Shown here: positions 1-11,029 of the stretch, piece after piece | How the letters are laid out: each line of letters starts with the position of its first letter | Position numbering within the stretch: the first letter of the stretch is position 1 | Source: Harmothoe impar | Lineage: Eukaryota > Annelida > Polychaeta > Phyllodocida > Polynoidae | Assembly (NCBI GenBank): GCA_947462335.1 | Contig: OX381704.1 | Location: 27,427,955 to 27,491,954, forward strand | Direction of reading: 5' to 3' | Length of the DNA stretch: 64,000 bases | The notes under the pieces: generated by a model | Seen by the model: only the letters and a program-made list of their open reading frames with translations | Databases searched by the model: none | Told to the model about the DNA's origin: nothing | Position numbers and translations under genes: made by a program

Positions 1-1796
1 AGCACTACAGTATAATCATATGGAGATGAACATTAGCGCAGATAGAAGCCAGAAAGCCGAGTAGAGATGACCTTTCTCGGTTTTATGTTTGAGTACAAAA
101 CATAAGCCACAAAACATGGGCTTTTAAGTCAATTGATTATGGCAATGTAAAGTGACTAGAGTGCTTTAATTTATACAAGTAACATGTATGTTTGTCCCTT
201 CGTGACATGTCATTAGTGAGAACGCATACATACATGCAATTATTCCAAACTGCCTTAGGAAACCTAACAATAGGGTCAGCATATGTAACAGCTTGATTCG
301 CAAGGACATTAAAGGAAAACGAAATGGTGCTCTGAAGTTATCAAATTACAAATTCCCAATGTGCCATAAACATCAGTCATTCGTGATTCAGAACTATTAG
401 AAATAATTTAAAACACACCTGTATTTCTTGACAGGTTCAATGATGCAGATGGGTCATATCATATGATATGAGCGATTAGATTGTCATTTTATATGGAATG
501 TCGCCATTACACTCATTATATTGGGTTACAGTGAGTTAGCAGGCATTCTCGTACATTAAGTGTATTAAGTCGTAGGCTGGTCTTGGCACCTGCACTATCA
601 AGCCCTATGCAGATCCATGATGACCATTTTGTTGGCAATAAAATGGGATGAGAACACTGGCTAGGCTGATGCTTCTAGAGAAGGGCATGTGAGTAGATAT
701 GAGCAGTTGATGAGAGCATTGAGTTTGTGTGTGGTTCCACGCTCGACTGCCCCCCGAGCGTTACTAGTCAGTAAGGCTGTGTTAGAGCCTATAAAAGACA
801 ATTTCTGGCGACCATGTGAGTACCATAGGCTTAGTAAGGCCCCCAACCGTGTAATACGCAAGGCACGAAGGCGGTAGTTACGTATACATGGTGACCTTCA
901 TCCTTATTTATATAGCCTACTAACGTGCCACGAAAAGTGCAGGTTTTACCGACCCCTTTTACTGGTCGTCTTTTTCTATAAAGGAGCACTTTTTATGTTC
1001 CATGGTGGCTTTTGCTCCTTATATCATAATGTGGTTAAAGAGGAGAAGTGTAGTGATGAAACCCAGCACACACATGCAGGGTCACCAAGCCACATTTGTT
1101 GCCATAGTCATGAACCGTGGTCGATAAATGTACTAGGTACAAAAATCAGAAAGAGTGAAAAATGATTAACGTATTTATGTAATTTTAATCTATCTCATTT
1201 TAAAGGGGGCGGAGGATGGCGATTTGTAAAATCTGTAACTACAACAAATTGACAGTAGATTGATGACAGATCACATTTCTCCCATTTCACCTTTAATCAA
1301 AGTTGTGCTGACGAGCCGATTAAGGTTACAACTTTGAGCCATGTCGTGAAGACCCCACTTGAATCAGGCAATTAAATGGCAAACTGAACTGAGACCTGAT
1401 AGCTGTCACCTGAATGAGTAAATTTGAAGTTCAGGTTTTGAAGTTTGAAGTTGTAAATTTATCTTAATTGTCTGTGCATTTCCATTCTTAAAGATAGACC
1501 TTCAAAGTTCAAGATATCAAGTATTTCCCTTAGCTTGTATGTATTAATTACACAGATCTAAAGACCGATACCATTTAGAAAATTAAATATTTGGGGTCAT
1601 TTCCAATTCCTCCAGTCTTTAAGTCTCGACTGCTAAAACACCATCTACTGCTCCTAGATAGGTGGTCCCTACTTGTAGACCTCTGTGACCCACCTCTCCC
1701 CCTATTGAACCAGAGGTCCTACGAGTAGGTAGGGTTTCCTGTAAGGCCAAACGGAGGTCTTGGACGGCTGGTATACCCTCGGGCCAACAGGATATT
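1..1796. other. Non-coding stretch, no gene seen
   Basis: AT-rich, non-repetitive DNA with frequent stops in all frames. I see no exon with credible splice sites and no RNA gene. If the MON2 exon at 2815-2925 marks the gene's direction, this stretch is downstream intron; the next MON2 exon was not found here. Confidence 0.5.
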
Positions 1797-2077
1797 AGAC
1801 CTGCTATGGTTAACCCTCTAAATGCTGCATAGTGATTTAATGTGCTAAGCCTTTTGTCGTCATGACGCGTGGATGCACCCCTGACGAGTCTAATCGTCAT
1901 GGCTGTATTCATACATCATGTCGACTCTTCGGAAGTGTATCAACTCCCTTTTGGTTGGTTTGATGTATGAATGCAGCCCTGGTGGAAAAGACTCAGCAGA
2001 GTTGCACTAATGTATCATCACGACAAGGGGTCTAATGCATTAAAGCACTACACGGTCCTTAAATGGTTAGCCCTATC
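1797..2077. repeat. Imperfect inverted repeat (foldback MITE candidate)
   Basis: The left arm (about 1797-1920) and right arm (about 1965-2077) are imperfect reverse complements. The best-paired inner part is GCTGTATTCATACATCAT at 1901-1918 against GATGTATGAATGCAGCC at 1962-1978. Pairing continues outwards more weakly through GTTAACCC/GGGCTAACC-type ends. There is no reading frame. It is probably a decayed foldback element. Confidence 0.55.
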
Positions 2078-2623
2078 CCTCCCCAGGCCACCATTCTAAG
2101 GAATCAAGAGAGATGCGCGGAGGGATTCACATCTATGAGACGAGCGGAGAAAAGGCAGTTTGGAAGGCATTAGCGCCGGGCAGAAAACGTGTATTGTTAC
2201 CCCGAGGGACTACTTGTCTATTGTCTTCTATACATAGAAGGAACACAATGAACAGTTCCTTATATAGGCGTGAAATAAGGTGATATACAGTCGCCAATAT
2301 CAATTTCCGAGTATGTCCTTCTCCCGTACCCCGGTTTCCATTCAATATCTAGGTTAAAGGGGAGGTGATAATGATTATGATTAATATAGTGCTAAGCTAA
2401 AAAAGGCATGGCTCACATAATTATGTTTAAATGTCTGATAGCATTATTAATGTTATATTTATATATGGTATCATCATACTGTGCATTTAAATAGTACAAA
2501 CGTACAATGGTATAATATCATGATGATACTTACTCGTTAATCACCATTTAACATGAATACATTTCAGACGATAAAACCTAAAACTTTTGATTCTAATACC
2601 TTGATATACCAAAGATTAAGTCA

Positions 2624-2751
2624 TATAGCCTACACCTATACGGGATTATGCCACATTACCACTGCCTACCAACGACTGGGCGTTATCACACCTCGTCCTG
2701 ACCCTGTGAGGCAGTGGTTATTTGGCATAACCCTGTACAGGTGTAGGCTAT
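2624..2751. repeat. Foldback element with about 44-bp arms
   Basis: The arms at 2624-2667 and 2709-2751 are close reverse complements, beginning ATAGCCTACACCT and ending at the CACTGCCT motif. They are separated by about 40 bp. The whole element is about 128 bp with no coding sequence, typical of a small MITE. It lies 64 bp beyond the donor side of the MON2 exon, so it is intronic. The target duplication is not clear. Confidence 0.75.
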
Positions 2752-2814
2752 CTAATACATAACATGCACACATGTAAGATGATGGAGATAGTATAATAGT
2801 ATGGATATACTTAC

Positions 2815-2925
2815 TGGTTGTTCATGGAGAGGCGGTTCAAATTTGTGGGCGAGGACAGCCTTGGTGAGGGACGTGATGGCCTCCGCACCCCATGACCTCA
2901 TCCCCAGATGAGGGTGCTGACACAC
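2815..2925 (-). CDS. MON2: Internal exon of MON2 (Golgi/endosome trafficking scaffold)
   Basis: MON2 is a large HEAT-repeat protein related to the Sec7 ARF-GEFs but lacking the Sec7 catalytic domain; it acts at the trans-Golgi/endosome with the flippase regulator DOPEY. The exon is 111 nt, 37 codons, phase 0 at both ends. On the minus strand it is preceded by a pyrimidine-rich tract ending TTGCAG and followed by GTAAGT, both near-consensus splice sites. It opens with VCQHP and contains [15 protein letters not shown] and EPPL. From memory, vertebrate MON2 has VCQHP, then MR.WGAEALTSLIKA and DPPL at the same spacing, in the middle of the protein just before the segment that begins QRLQLLLLNPL. 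Reading frame, splice sites and similarity agree. Only this exon of the gene is visible; flanking exons lie elsewhere or were missed. The gene is transcribed towards lower coordinates. Confidence 0.9.
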
Positions 2926-4441
2926 CTGCAAGCAAATGGAAATAAAAATTGAAAGTCTGCCATTGATTAAATATATCACAATCGGGCTTTTAGATATATA
3001 AGGCACCCGTACACTCTTTGTTGTAGTATCATACTTAGATGATCGATGGCAACAATATGTAATATATACTCCCTCATACTCTATAAGAGTTCAGACAGTA
3101 GACGTCATGGGGCCCGCCCATAAGCCTAGCTGTTACAGTGTATTCTCAATAAGTGTGAATAAAACAATGCACTTCAATTTCACATAGGCCTAAATTGGCA
3201 CGTACATCAAATACACGCGAAATTAGCGAGAACGAGAGATGGCAAAAGACCATCCTGCATGGTTCACCTTTAAGATTGTCATTTGAGACTCTTTCTGCTG
3301 ATGTAACTTTAATGAAAACCTTCCTACCATATCAACAATACCGAGAGTTCTGTACATGTATGTATTGGGCTGACAGGGAGATTATTCCCAGTGGCATCAC
3401 CTGCCATGTAAATATACACTGTGTTCCCAGTGGCATCCGACACAGAGTAAATAGGTATGATTCGACTAAAACAATTATATATATCTCTTGCTTAATTAAT
3501 GCAACATCCTCCTGTACCCAGGCTCTATTTACTCCAGGGACCGCCACCCAACACAGGCACTACAGGGGGCGGTTACAGTTGACAACCAACTCTGACATAT
3601 CACTCGGAAAGAGCTTACAAATATGACAATCACTCGTCCCCCAGTCCCAATTATTTGAACTGAGTGATGAATTCTTCATGACAATACTCTACAAACAGCC
3701 TGCCCCTGGGGGTGGTTCCCAGCCAGTGCCAGCCCTGAACAATGAGACACTGAATAGTCTCCATCTCCCCAGTCTCTGGGCCCTGTGATTGGGAGTGGTA
3801 ACTAAAGGCGAATTGCAATTAGTCCATACAGTCATCAGGCCTACCCCAGGGAAGTCTCCCTCGCAGAACTAAGATATACAGTATTGGTTGTGATTGACAA
3901 CCTAGGTATCGAGAGCTTTGTTACCAACAGTGTTGCTGATGTAAAAGAAACGTTTAAAATTTATCAACATTGGGATTACCATGTATGGCCACTGGTATTG
4001 ATTAACGAGCGTATTTACGTCATTGCAAAAGAAAATTTGTATTACACAACTTTGGAATCTACTTATTCTAGAATAGACGTCAGCGGCATGCGTCATGCTG
4101 CAATGGAAAAACGGGTCGGCCATGTGTGAACAGTTTAATAGAAAAAAAGTCTCTGTGTAAGGTCGAAGAGTGGAAAAGGCCACGCGGGAAGGAAATGGCA
4201 CAATCCTATCATGATAAGATAATATGACACTATACAAATGCCATACGACCATAAATCAATATGCATACATGTATAAGCGAGAGTTTATATCTGAGGAAAA
4301 ATAATGATGAAGGGCCAATAAGAAAAAGATTGATGATTAAGACAGAGATTGCTCTCCCCTGTAAGAACCACATGAAATGACAATCATCTTCAAACATTTT
4401 ATTAACGAGGGAATTTTTGGTCTTGGTCTTGTGGAATTTTG
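2926..4441. other. Intronic stretch next to the MON2 exon, no gene seen
   Basis: This follows the MON2 acceptor on the upstream side. A long open frame (3195-3626, plus) exists but has no recognisable domain, no convincing splice context and an unusual composition, so I do not call it a gene. A short word, TTCCCAGTGGCATC, occurs twice, at about 3386 and 3424. Confidence 0.5.
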
Positions 4442-4525
4442 GTGCCAATTCCTAAAAAAGGTAACTTAAGTAGTATTAAAAACTGGCGACATATTACGCT
4501 TCTTCCCTTGCCTGGAAAGTTCATA

Positions 4526-4769
4526 AGGCCAAAAAAAAAAGGTTTGTTTCAGGTAACATGGACAGAAAATGTATGGTCGAAAGGTCGTTTTTTTTTTTAA
4601 ACTTTTTTTCTTAACATGAAATTACTAGCCGGAAAGTCCGAAGACCCTTAAATTCACCAAAAAAGGGTAAAAATACGGAAACTTCTTCAAAATTGCATAA
4701 AAAAACGTCGGCCCTGTTTTGATAGGGTTGGTCGGGTGGCCTGCAACAAACCTTTTTTTTTTTTGGCCT
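4526..4769. mobile_element. 244-bp MITE inserted in the LINE (TA target site)
   Basis: The termini AGGCCAAAA... and ...TTTTGGCCT are inverted repeats of about 28 bp, continuing through GGTTTGTTTCAGG and its complement CCTGCAACAAACC. The element is flanked by TA at 4524-4525 and 4770-4771, the target duplication typical of Tc1/mariner-type elements. It has no gene, so it is non-autonomous. A diverged relative with the same termini is at 32928-33205. The insertion post-dates the LINE. Confidence 0.85.
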
Positions 4770-5081
4770 TAAGTCTTATCTGACCATCTGGAAAATGAAG
4801 CTATTCTGTGTAAAACCCAGTATGGGTTCCGGAAAGACAAAGGCACAGGTGATGCAGTCTTAAATGTAGTAAATGATCTTTATGAAGCACGTGATGACAG
4901 CATGGTGACAGCTACCTGCTTCATAGATTTCTGTAAAGCGTTGGACAGCGTTCACCACCCTACACTGATAAAATTGATTTGGGCACTCAAAATTAACCAC
5001 AAACTAAAGAAATGTTTGATGGAATATCTGGCCCATCGCTCTGCCTGCTGTATAGCCAACATCTCCAGGTCTGAAGACCAG

Positions 5082-5127
5082 CCCGTTTCCTTCGGCGTCC
5101 CCCACCCGTTTCCTTCGGCGTCCCCCA
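5082..5127 (+). repeat. 23-bp tandem duplication that shifts the LINE frame
   Basis: The 23-bp unit beginning CCCGTTTCCTTCGGCGTC is repeated head to tail at 5082 and 5105. Because 23 is not a multiple of 3, it moves the downstream frame by exactly the offset seen between the upstream and downstream RT motifs. Collapsing one copy would place GVP directly before the GPLLF block, as in intact RTs. Confidence 0.9.
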
Positions 5128-5480
5128 AGGGTCTATTTTGGGACCATTGCTCTTTATTTTATTCATATATGACATATCTGACTGCATTAAAAACTGTAAG
5201 TACACTATTTATGCAGACGACGTCATAATCTATGACGCACATGCTGATCATACCGTAGCTTCACGCCTCCTACAGGGAGATATAAATAGAGTGGTTGCCT
5301 GGTGCAATGTAAATTACATGACTGTGAACACTGCCAAAAGCATTGTGTATGTTTTTGGTTCGGAAGGCAAGCTCTCCAATATAGGCCAACTCATTATCAG
5401 TTTGAATGGCGTAGTGCTACCAAGTTGTGACTCCTATCCCTATATACAAGTGTTTCCGATGGGTTTAAATGGCAACTATT

Positions 5481-8400
5481 CGCGCTCATTTCTCAATATC
5501 TGGTTGCCTTCTCAAACGACAACATTATTGAGAGAAGATGAGATACACTACACAAAACAGTCTGATTGGAAACACAACTTGGATTTGTAATATTGGTTGT
5601 TGGTTACAATACGTGTTTTCAATTTGTTTGGCTGTTATGACTATTTGATTGAAGAAAGGCAGAGAAAACTCGAGCATATTTACTGCTTTATGCAACCATC
5701 ATTTTATCAAAGAAATCGCAATATTTGAATACCTCATTGCACACGTGCATTGCACCGCCTTTAGGTGTCTAGTGCATATGAAGCAACTAGAGCCTATGTA
5801 AAGAAAAGGTGTGAGAAAATATGTGTTGCAATCGTTGCAGCTGTTTGTAGTCGAACTACTGTGAGATATCTCGGCTCACTGTTGAATATTTTAATGAACG
5901 AACAACTCAGTCCTGCTTGGATACCTTCCAATAAAACAAATGCTGTACAATGTCGTACATGTAAAAAGAAATGATGAAGAAAACGGCCCTACAAAACAAC
6001 CAAACGCGCCATTTGTCGGTTCAAGGTAAGTACCGGTAGATGTAAAGGAACATAGCGATATGGGAAAAAAGGAGATCACTTCCAGTGCATTACGGCTATA
6101 TCGAGAGGCCAACAGCGCAGTGAGTGACAGCAGTGGGTAGGGGGACGCAGTCCACACAGCTGCCTTGACGTCATCAGCAAGCCAGCTTTGCCTTCCTTTC
6201 ACAGTTCTCATCATATATGCTATTTAACGAACTATTGAAGTGGGGCGAAGGGACAGAAAACAAGCGGGACCATCGCGATTATGCTCCTGGGTGCTCTTCA
6301 CCTAAGCTGCGCCTTTACCCCGAGGTTATTACAAGACAGGTGCCAATTCAAACGTCTTTTTCATTGCAAAGGAAAATATTTGAAAGACCCCTCCTCCCCC
6401 GGCGTGTATATATATATATACAACAATAGTGCCCTTATAAAACCAGGTACATTATTGCGACGGCATGGTACATTGTTCAAAATTCACCCTCCTTAGCCTT
6501 AGTAGGGGCGGGGGACTTGATTTCTAGTTCCATGTGCCCTTTCCATGACATACCAGTATAAGTGCATTGAGGCCAATATCTTCCTGCCCCAATAGCAGCG
6601 AGCAGGGTATAGGGATAATCCCTTGTGACAGGTGTGAGCTGCTCATCCCCGCAGATAGGCCGAAGGGAGCTCTTCACCTTCATGTTGGTGAGCGGCTCTG
6701 AGCACATCCAATCATCTTCAAAAGTCCATTCACCTGTACTTCTACTGCCACCTCCTACAGAGTGGCCACAGTGCCCCACAGTAGGCAGCCATGGCCCCCA
6801 AACACATAGTGACAGTTATCCCTATTCAGGTCAGGGGGGTTAATGCCTATGCTGTCTTCACTAAAATGGGCCAATCCCATGTTGACAAATGAGGCCCCCT
6901 AAAAGTCTCCCTTTGCTCATACGATAACATTTAGCTGGCGAGGGAGCTGGCAACTTTAGTGCTTATGACAATAGAATACTCCCCGACTTTATGCATTATT
7001 TCTAGTGTGTAGCAGATTAGACACACTGACAGACAGTCCCAAACAAGTATTTTCCCATTTGCTTTATACGATAGTGCATGCTGTGGATTTTGCATTAACA
7101 AGGCATAACATGGCATTGTGACAAGATGGGATGGCATATGAAATATAGTGTTCTGCCTCCAACAGAAGTTGTAATTTATGCACTTATTCAGTATAAATAA
7201 AATATCACCCTTACTTAATCTACACTGGCTTTCTGTTCAAAAGAGACGCCTTGTATCCTAGCAGTGACATGTAAAATAGATGACAAATGGCAGAGCTTTA
7301 AGACTGTTACTGTTGTACGGACATTAATACATCGTTGTACAAGAAATCCCAAGAATTCTCTGTACAGAATATTACAGTATAGGTAATATGAACTCGCACT
7401 TCTTCTGGGAACTTCCCAGAGAAAAGTGATAGTCTAATGTACGCATCGCCTGATTTCTTAGTCTAAATGTAGAATTATCATCACCGTTATTACTTTACAA
7501 TACGGGGTGTCGCATTGCATTTGCATTGCCTGCAGGTAGAGAATAGTAATGATACTGTTGGTTAAATCAGAGTATCACCTCTGGAAGGAGATGTGAGGCC
7601 TTATCAGCAATGTAATGAAATGAAAGTTAGATCCTATAGTTGCTGCAGCTATTTAACATAAATTCTAAAGCGATAAATTCTGCTGTAGAACTTATGAGTT
7701 AAAACGTGTCAGCGTATGTATATACTCCAATTTAAATTCCGCAACAATATCACAGAAATATTTGAGAATATATATAAATTACATGTATTCTGTTACTTTA
7801 CTATCTGGCGTTGTCTACAACTCGCATGACTGTCCTCGTGTTCTGAAGAACGACAAGGCAAGGGAAGACATAGGAGACCATTAAAGCTGGCGTCTAAGAC
7901 ATTTTAGTCCATGTCTATGCGTAGCACGATGCTCTTGCTTTCCAGTTGGCTGCACTGGTATAGGCAAAGAGGACTGGGAAGGGAGGGACTGATAGGATAG
8001 TATCTTCAAGAGTTTGAAGCCAGCCAACCATACAACAAGCAGACCAGCTGCATCAAATTCATCCCTCACCCATTACCCTAACATCAACCAGAGCCAGTCC
8101 TGTCTACCCGAAAGGCAAAAGGCAAGTAATATCCAGCCAAAATATGGAATCCATCCCAGGGGATGTGGGTGGATGGAGTCTGCGAGTTTAGACAGTGCAT
8201 GGAGGATAGACAGATTCATTAGTGGTCCTTTTGCCACACAGTGCTAGCTGCTACACTCCGTCCACATCAATCAGTGGGCTTTTCAGCCAGATCGACTTCT
8301 CCCTAGTGCGTGACCGTCTGGATCGTTTAACACTGACAGCGCCATTAAACACAAAAAGGGATGGATGGATTCTTGTTTTCGAAAAGGCCAGATATACCCC

Positions 8401-9039
8401 ATATTTAGGGAGTCATGCCAGACTGGTAGACAGTGTAGTGTAATCTATGTCTACTGGGGTGGGGTACTTGGTGACCTGAGTGGTGGGGCTAGATATGTGA
8501 CTGTCGACTCTATTACCCAGCCACAGCAGTGTACTAGTCATGATATATGTAATCAGACTGTGGACCAGAGCACAATATCATCAGCTTTTCAGAAGGTTTA
8601 GGTCACGTAAACGCAAGAGACATAGAGTATGAAAAAGGCATGGAATAAAATACAACATGAAAAATGTAGGTAAAAAATATAATTGCCCTTTAGATTATTT
8701 CCTATTTGTATGTCTTAGAGTGGCATAGTCACCGAGATTATCCCACTCATGACTCTAGTACAGTTCTAGTCTAGTTATCATCCATCATCATCACACCTTT
8801 GCCTTCCCCATTCGATTGGTGTCAACCACTAACCGAGGTATTCACTACAATCACCTTCTTCAGCAAATGTATTACCTATCACTTTAAAGCCTACCAGTGA
8901 ATGACGTATTATTGAGTCCCTATGTACATTTCGTAATAACTACAACAATACATCAATTACAATCTCAACGACGGTCACACAAGAATGTAGGCCTAAAACA
9001 AAATACCTCAAAGAGAAATAGGAAAACATGTACGGAGGG
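5481..9039. other. Non-coding stretch, nothing definite
   Basis: The sequence is mostly unique and AT-rich. It holds a short TA microsatellite (6407-6420), a perfect CRE octamer TGACGTCA (6166-6173) and one unusually open minus-strand stretch, described separately. I see no transposon termini. Confidence 0.45.
6477..6779 (-). other. Unrecognised open stretch, possible exon
   Basis: A minus-strand frame stays open for about 100 codons in a slightly GC-richer patch. Its translation looks protein-like (for example GEWTFEDDWMCSEPL and SWKGHMELEIKSPAP). A possible acceptor (CACTCTGTAG) lies at its upstream end. I recognise no family, it does not match remembered MON2 sequence, and no clear donor defines an exon end. 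The opposite strand is also open for part of the length, so chance is a real possibility. Confidence 0.15.
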
Positions 9040-10270
9040 AGGCAGGGAATGAATGAGACAGGAAAAGAGAATATTGCTATTGTTATGAGAATCATGATCA
9101 CAATACCATAACGACCCCCAATTCATACTAGCCCATGGGAAGCATTAATGGTAGGAGATAATATAATGGGGTGGAAAGCAAACAGGACGTCATGACTGTA
9201 TAGTTTGGAGGCAGATAAACCTGATAGTCACCCTCTGCCCATCTGCCTGTGAAATGCAAGCATCATCTGACAATGACCCCCTAGGGCACATTCAGCTGAA
9301 TTAGGCAAAAGGGAAACTGTGGTTCGAGTAACAGTCACACAATAAGGGCCTTCAAATAAAATTTAAAAAAGGGTCGGCCTAGAAGGTAGCTAAGAATCGA
9401 GTACTGAAGCGTACCGTATTTCAGACCATATCCCAAAGGGAATCCCCACTTTTAATGGTATATTAATTGCAGTATATAACCTTTATGGGAACCCTTCTCT
9501 CATATATGATGAATGCATTGACTTGTTATGGGTAACCCTTCTCTCACATGCGATAGATACTTTTTGATTTCATGTATTAAGGCACTTGTTGCAGGAATGG
9601 GAAAATTTAAGTTTGCGAGGCAGTTTGCTTTGCCCTTTAACTCCACTGGCAGTATATATGAATTAGACCAACATATAAAACCTTTTTCGATCTGGTTGAA
9701 AAAGTAGCGCAAAGCCATTGCCATATAAAACCTAACCATTGGGGTGATAAATTTCCCAGGGGGCATAAATTTCATTAGTCTCCTCACTCCAGGCAGAATA
9801 TACGTATCTAGATAGAGGAAAAACACAGAGGACAGAGGAATATCAACGAGACACATACGAGGGCACTCTTTGCAGATTTTCCTTTTTTCTATATACTTTG
9901 ATTCTTAAATCATATTCATTCGTACTGTATCGTCTGGGATTTTCAAAGCACTGAACCCAAAAAATAATCGTTACCTCTACTTTTACTTTCTCTTACAGAC
10001 CTATTACATGTATCCCATTTTCTTTTTAATTCGCTGAAAGCATAACTGTAGCCACATTCGTGACTCTGAAACCCAACAATATAGATCACTTTATCTCCAA
10101 GGATTACAAGTCCCCTGGTGGTTTAGACGTGACTTGCTGCACCAAAGAACCGGCTCAAACTGGACATCCGGGTCATAATGTCCACCTACACAGTGTCATC
10201 TCCGGCATGTCTGTAGGATGAGGAAGAAATGACCATTCATTGTTTACCTCCATACATCCCAAAACTGATT
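9040..10270 (+). repeat. Ancient segmental duplication, copy A
   Basis: This region is collinear with 11030-12240. Shared landmarks in order are GGAATGAATGAGACAGG, CACCCTCTG, CACATTCAGCTGAATTA, TATTAATTGCAGT, CCTTTATGGG, ACTTTGATTCT, CTGGACATCCGGG, CCTACACAGTGTC and ACCTCCATA. Identity is patchy with many indels, so the event is old. Copy A has its own internal duplication near 9482-9560: the CCCTTCTCTCA segment occurs twice here and once in copy B. No convincing reading frame is conserved between the copies. Confidence 0.85.
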
Positions 10271-11029
10271 GGACCTGAATTTAGCTAATTTGCAAACAGG
10301 AGAGTTGTTAGCTATATATATACAACAAGCTAAAGGCCCTCACACCTGAGCTGACCCTAAGTCAGGTATACAATGGGAGCAGCTTAATGAGCATTGCCTA
10401 CAGCAGATTGTTCAACCAGGAACCAACCACAAATTGATATACGACACACGACTCTTGTCGCTTCCTGAAAATGGATATGTTAACCATTACTGCTAGACTG
10501 ATACATTCAAAGGAAAGATTCTTTAAAAGGCACATCAGAGGTTAGACCCCCAATGAACGTAATACCATGGGTGTGTACTCTATGAATTCAACGTATATCA
10601 TTATATACACAATGCCTATCAACGAACAGAATAAATCAATATTGATACATCTGAATAGATGTTCCCCACCTACTCCCTATAATTACCATTACTCTTCCCC
10701 ACGAGGAGTATTGGATCGATATTGTTTGTTTGCCGAGACATGCCTTAAGCTACCTCATTCAGTGAATGTAATGTACACATTATATGAACGCACGAACAGG
10801 AGTCCCTGTCTTATTTAACCAAGTACATGTACAGCTACAATCATGCATTGTCACAACTACCACAAATTCTCGCATATAAGCCGAACAGGGGATCTGATTA
10901 TGGTGACTTTAGTACTATAGTATACTTTTTTTTAGACACGTATAACTATAAGCCACACCCTACATAGGAATGTTTGATATCAACCCATCCAGTAGTTCGT
11001 GGGAAGGGGGAAGGGGGTAGGGGCACAGA
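10271..11029. other. Spacer between duplicated blocks, no gene
   Basis: It contains two tracts (10869-10886 and 10941-10966) with the word TATAAGCC in a terminus-like context that recurs at 15591-15615 and, as TATAACCC, at 57342-57394. The rest is AT-rich with no credible exon. Confidence 0.4.

Larger units (their letters stand above)
4442..5480 (+). mobile_element. Non-LTR retrotransposon (LINE) reverse-transcriptase fragment, decayed
   Basis: This is a piece of the reverse transcriptase of a non-LTR retrotransposon, the enzyme that copies the element RNA at a nicked target. Motifs appear in order. VPIPKKG and an NWRHITLLPLPGKF block (4442-4525) correspond to the usual NYRPISLLP region. A QYGFRKDKGT motif lies near 4819. 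TCFIDFCKALDSVHH (about 4911-4955) corresponds to the D-x-x-K-A-F-D motif A, with F changed to L. GVP then GPLLFILFIYDI (5093-5170) is the GVPQGS..GPLLF block, and YADDVIIYD (about 5210-5236) holds the catalytic YADD. The frame is broken by a MITE (4526-4769), a small indel beside it and a 23-bp duplication (5082-5127). Similarity fades after about 5440. Both the 5' end and the 3' tail are missing. The clade is CR1/Jockey-like, but I cannot decide which. Confidence 0.9.

Noticed and set aside
3195..3626. 143-codon plus-strand open frame
   Set aside because: No domain, low-complexity composition and no splice or promoter context; such frames are expected occasionally in 64 kb.
9500..9856. 118-codon minus frame in duplication copy A as a conserved exon
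   Set aside because: Copy B has stops and indels in the matching frame, so the frame is not conserved.
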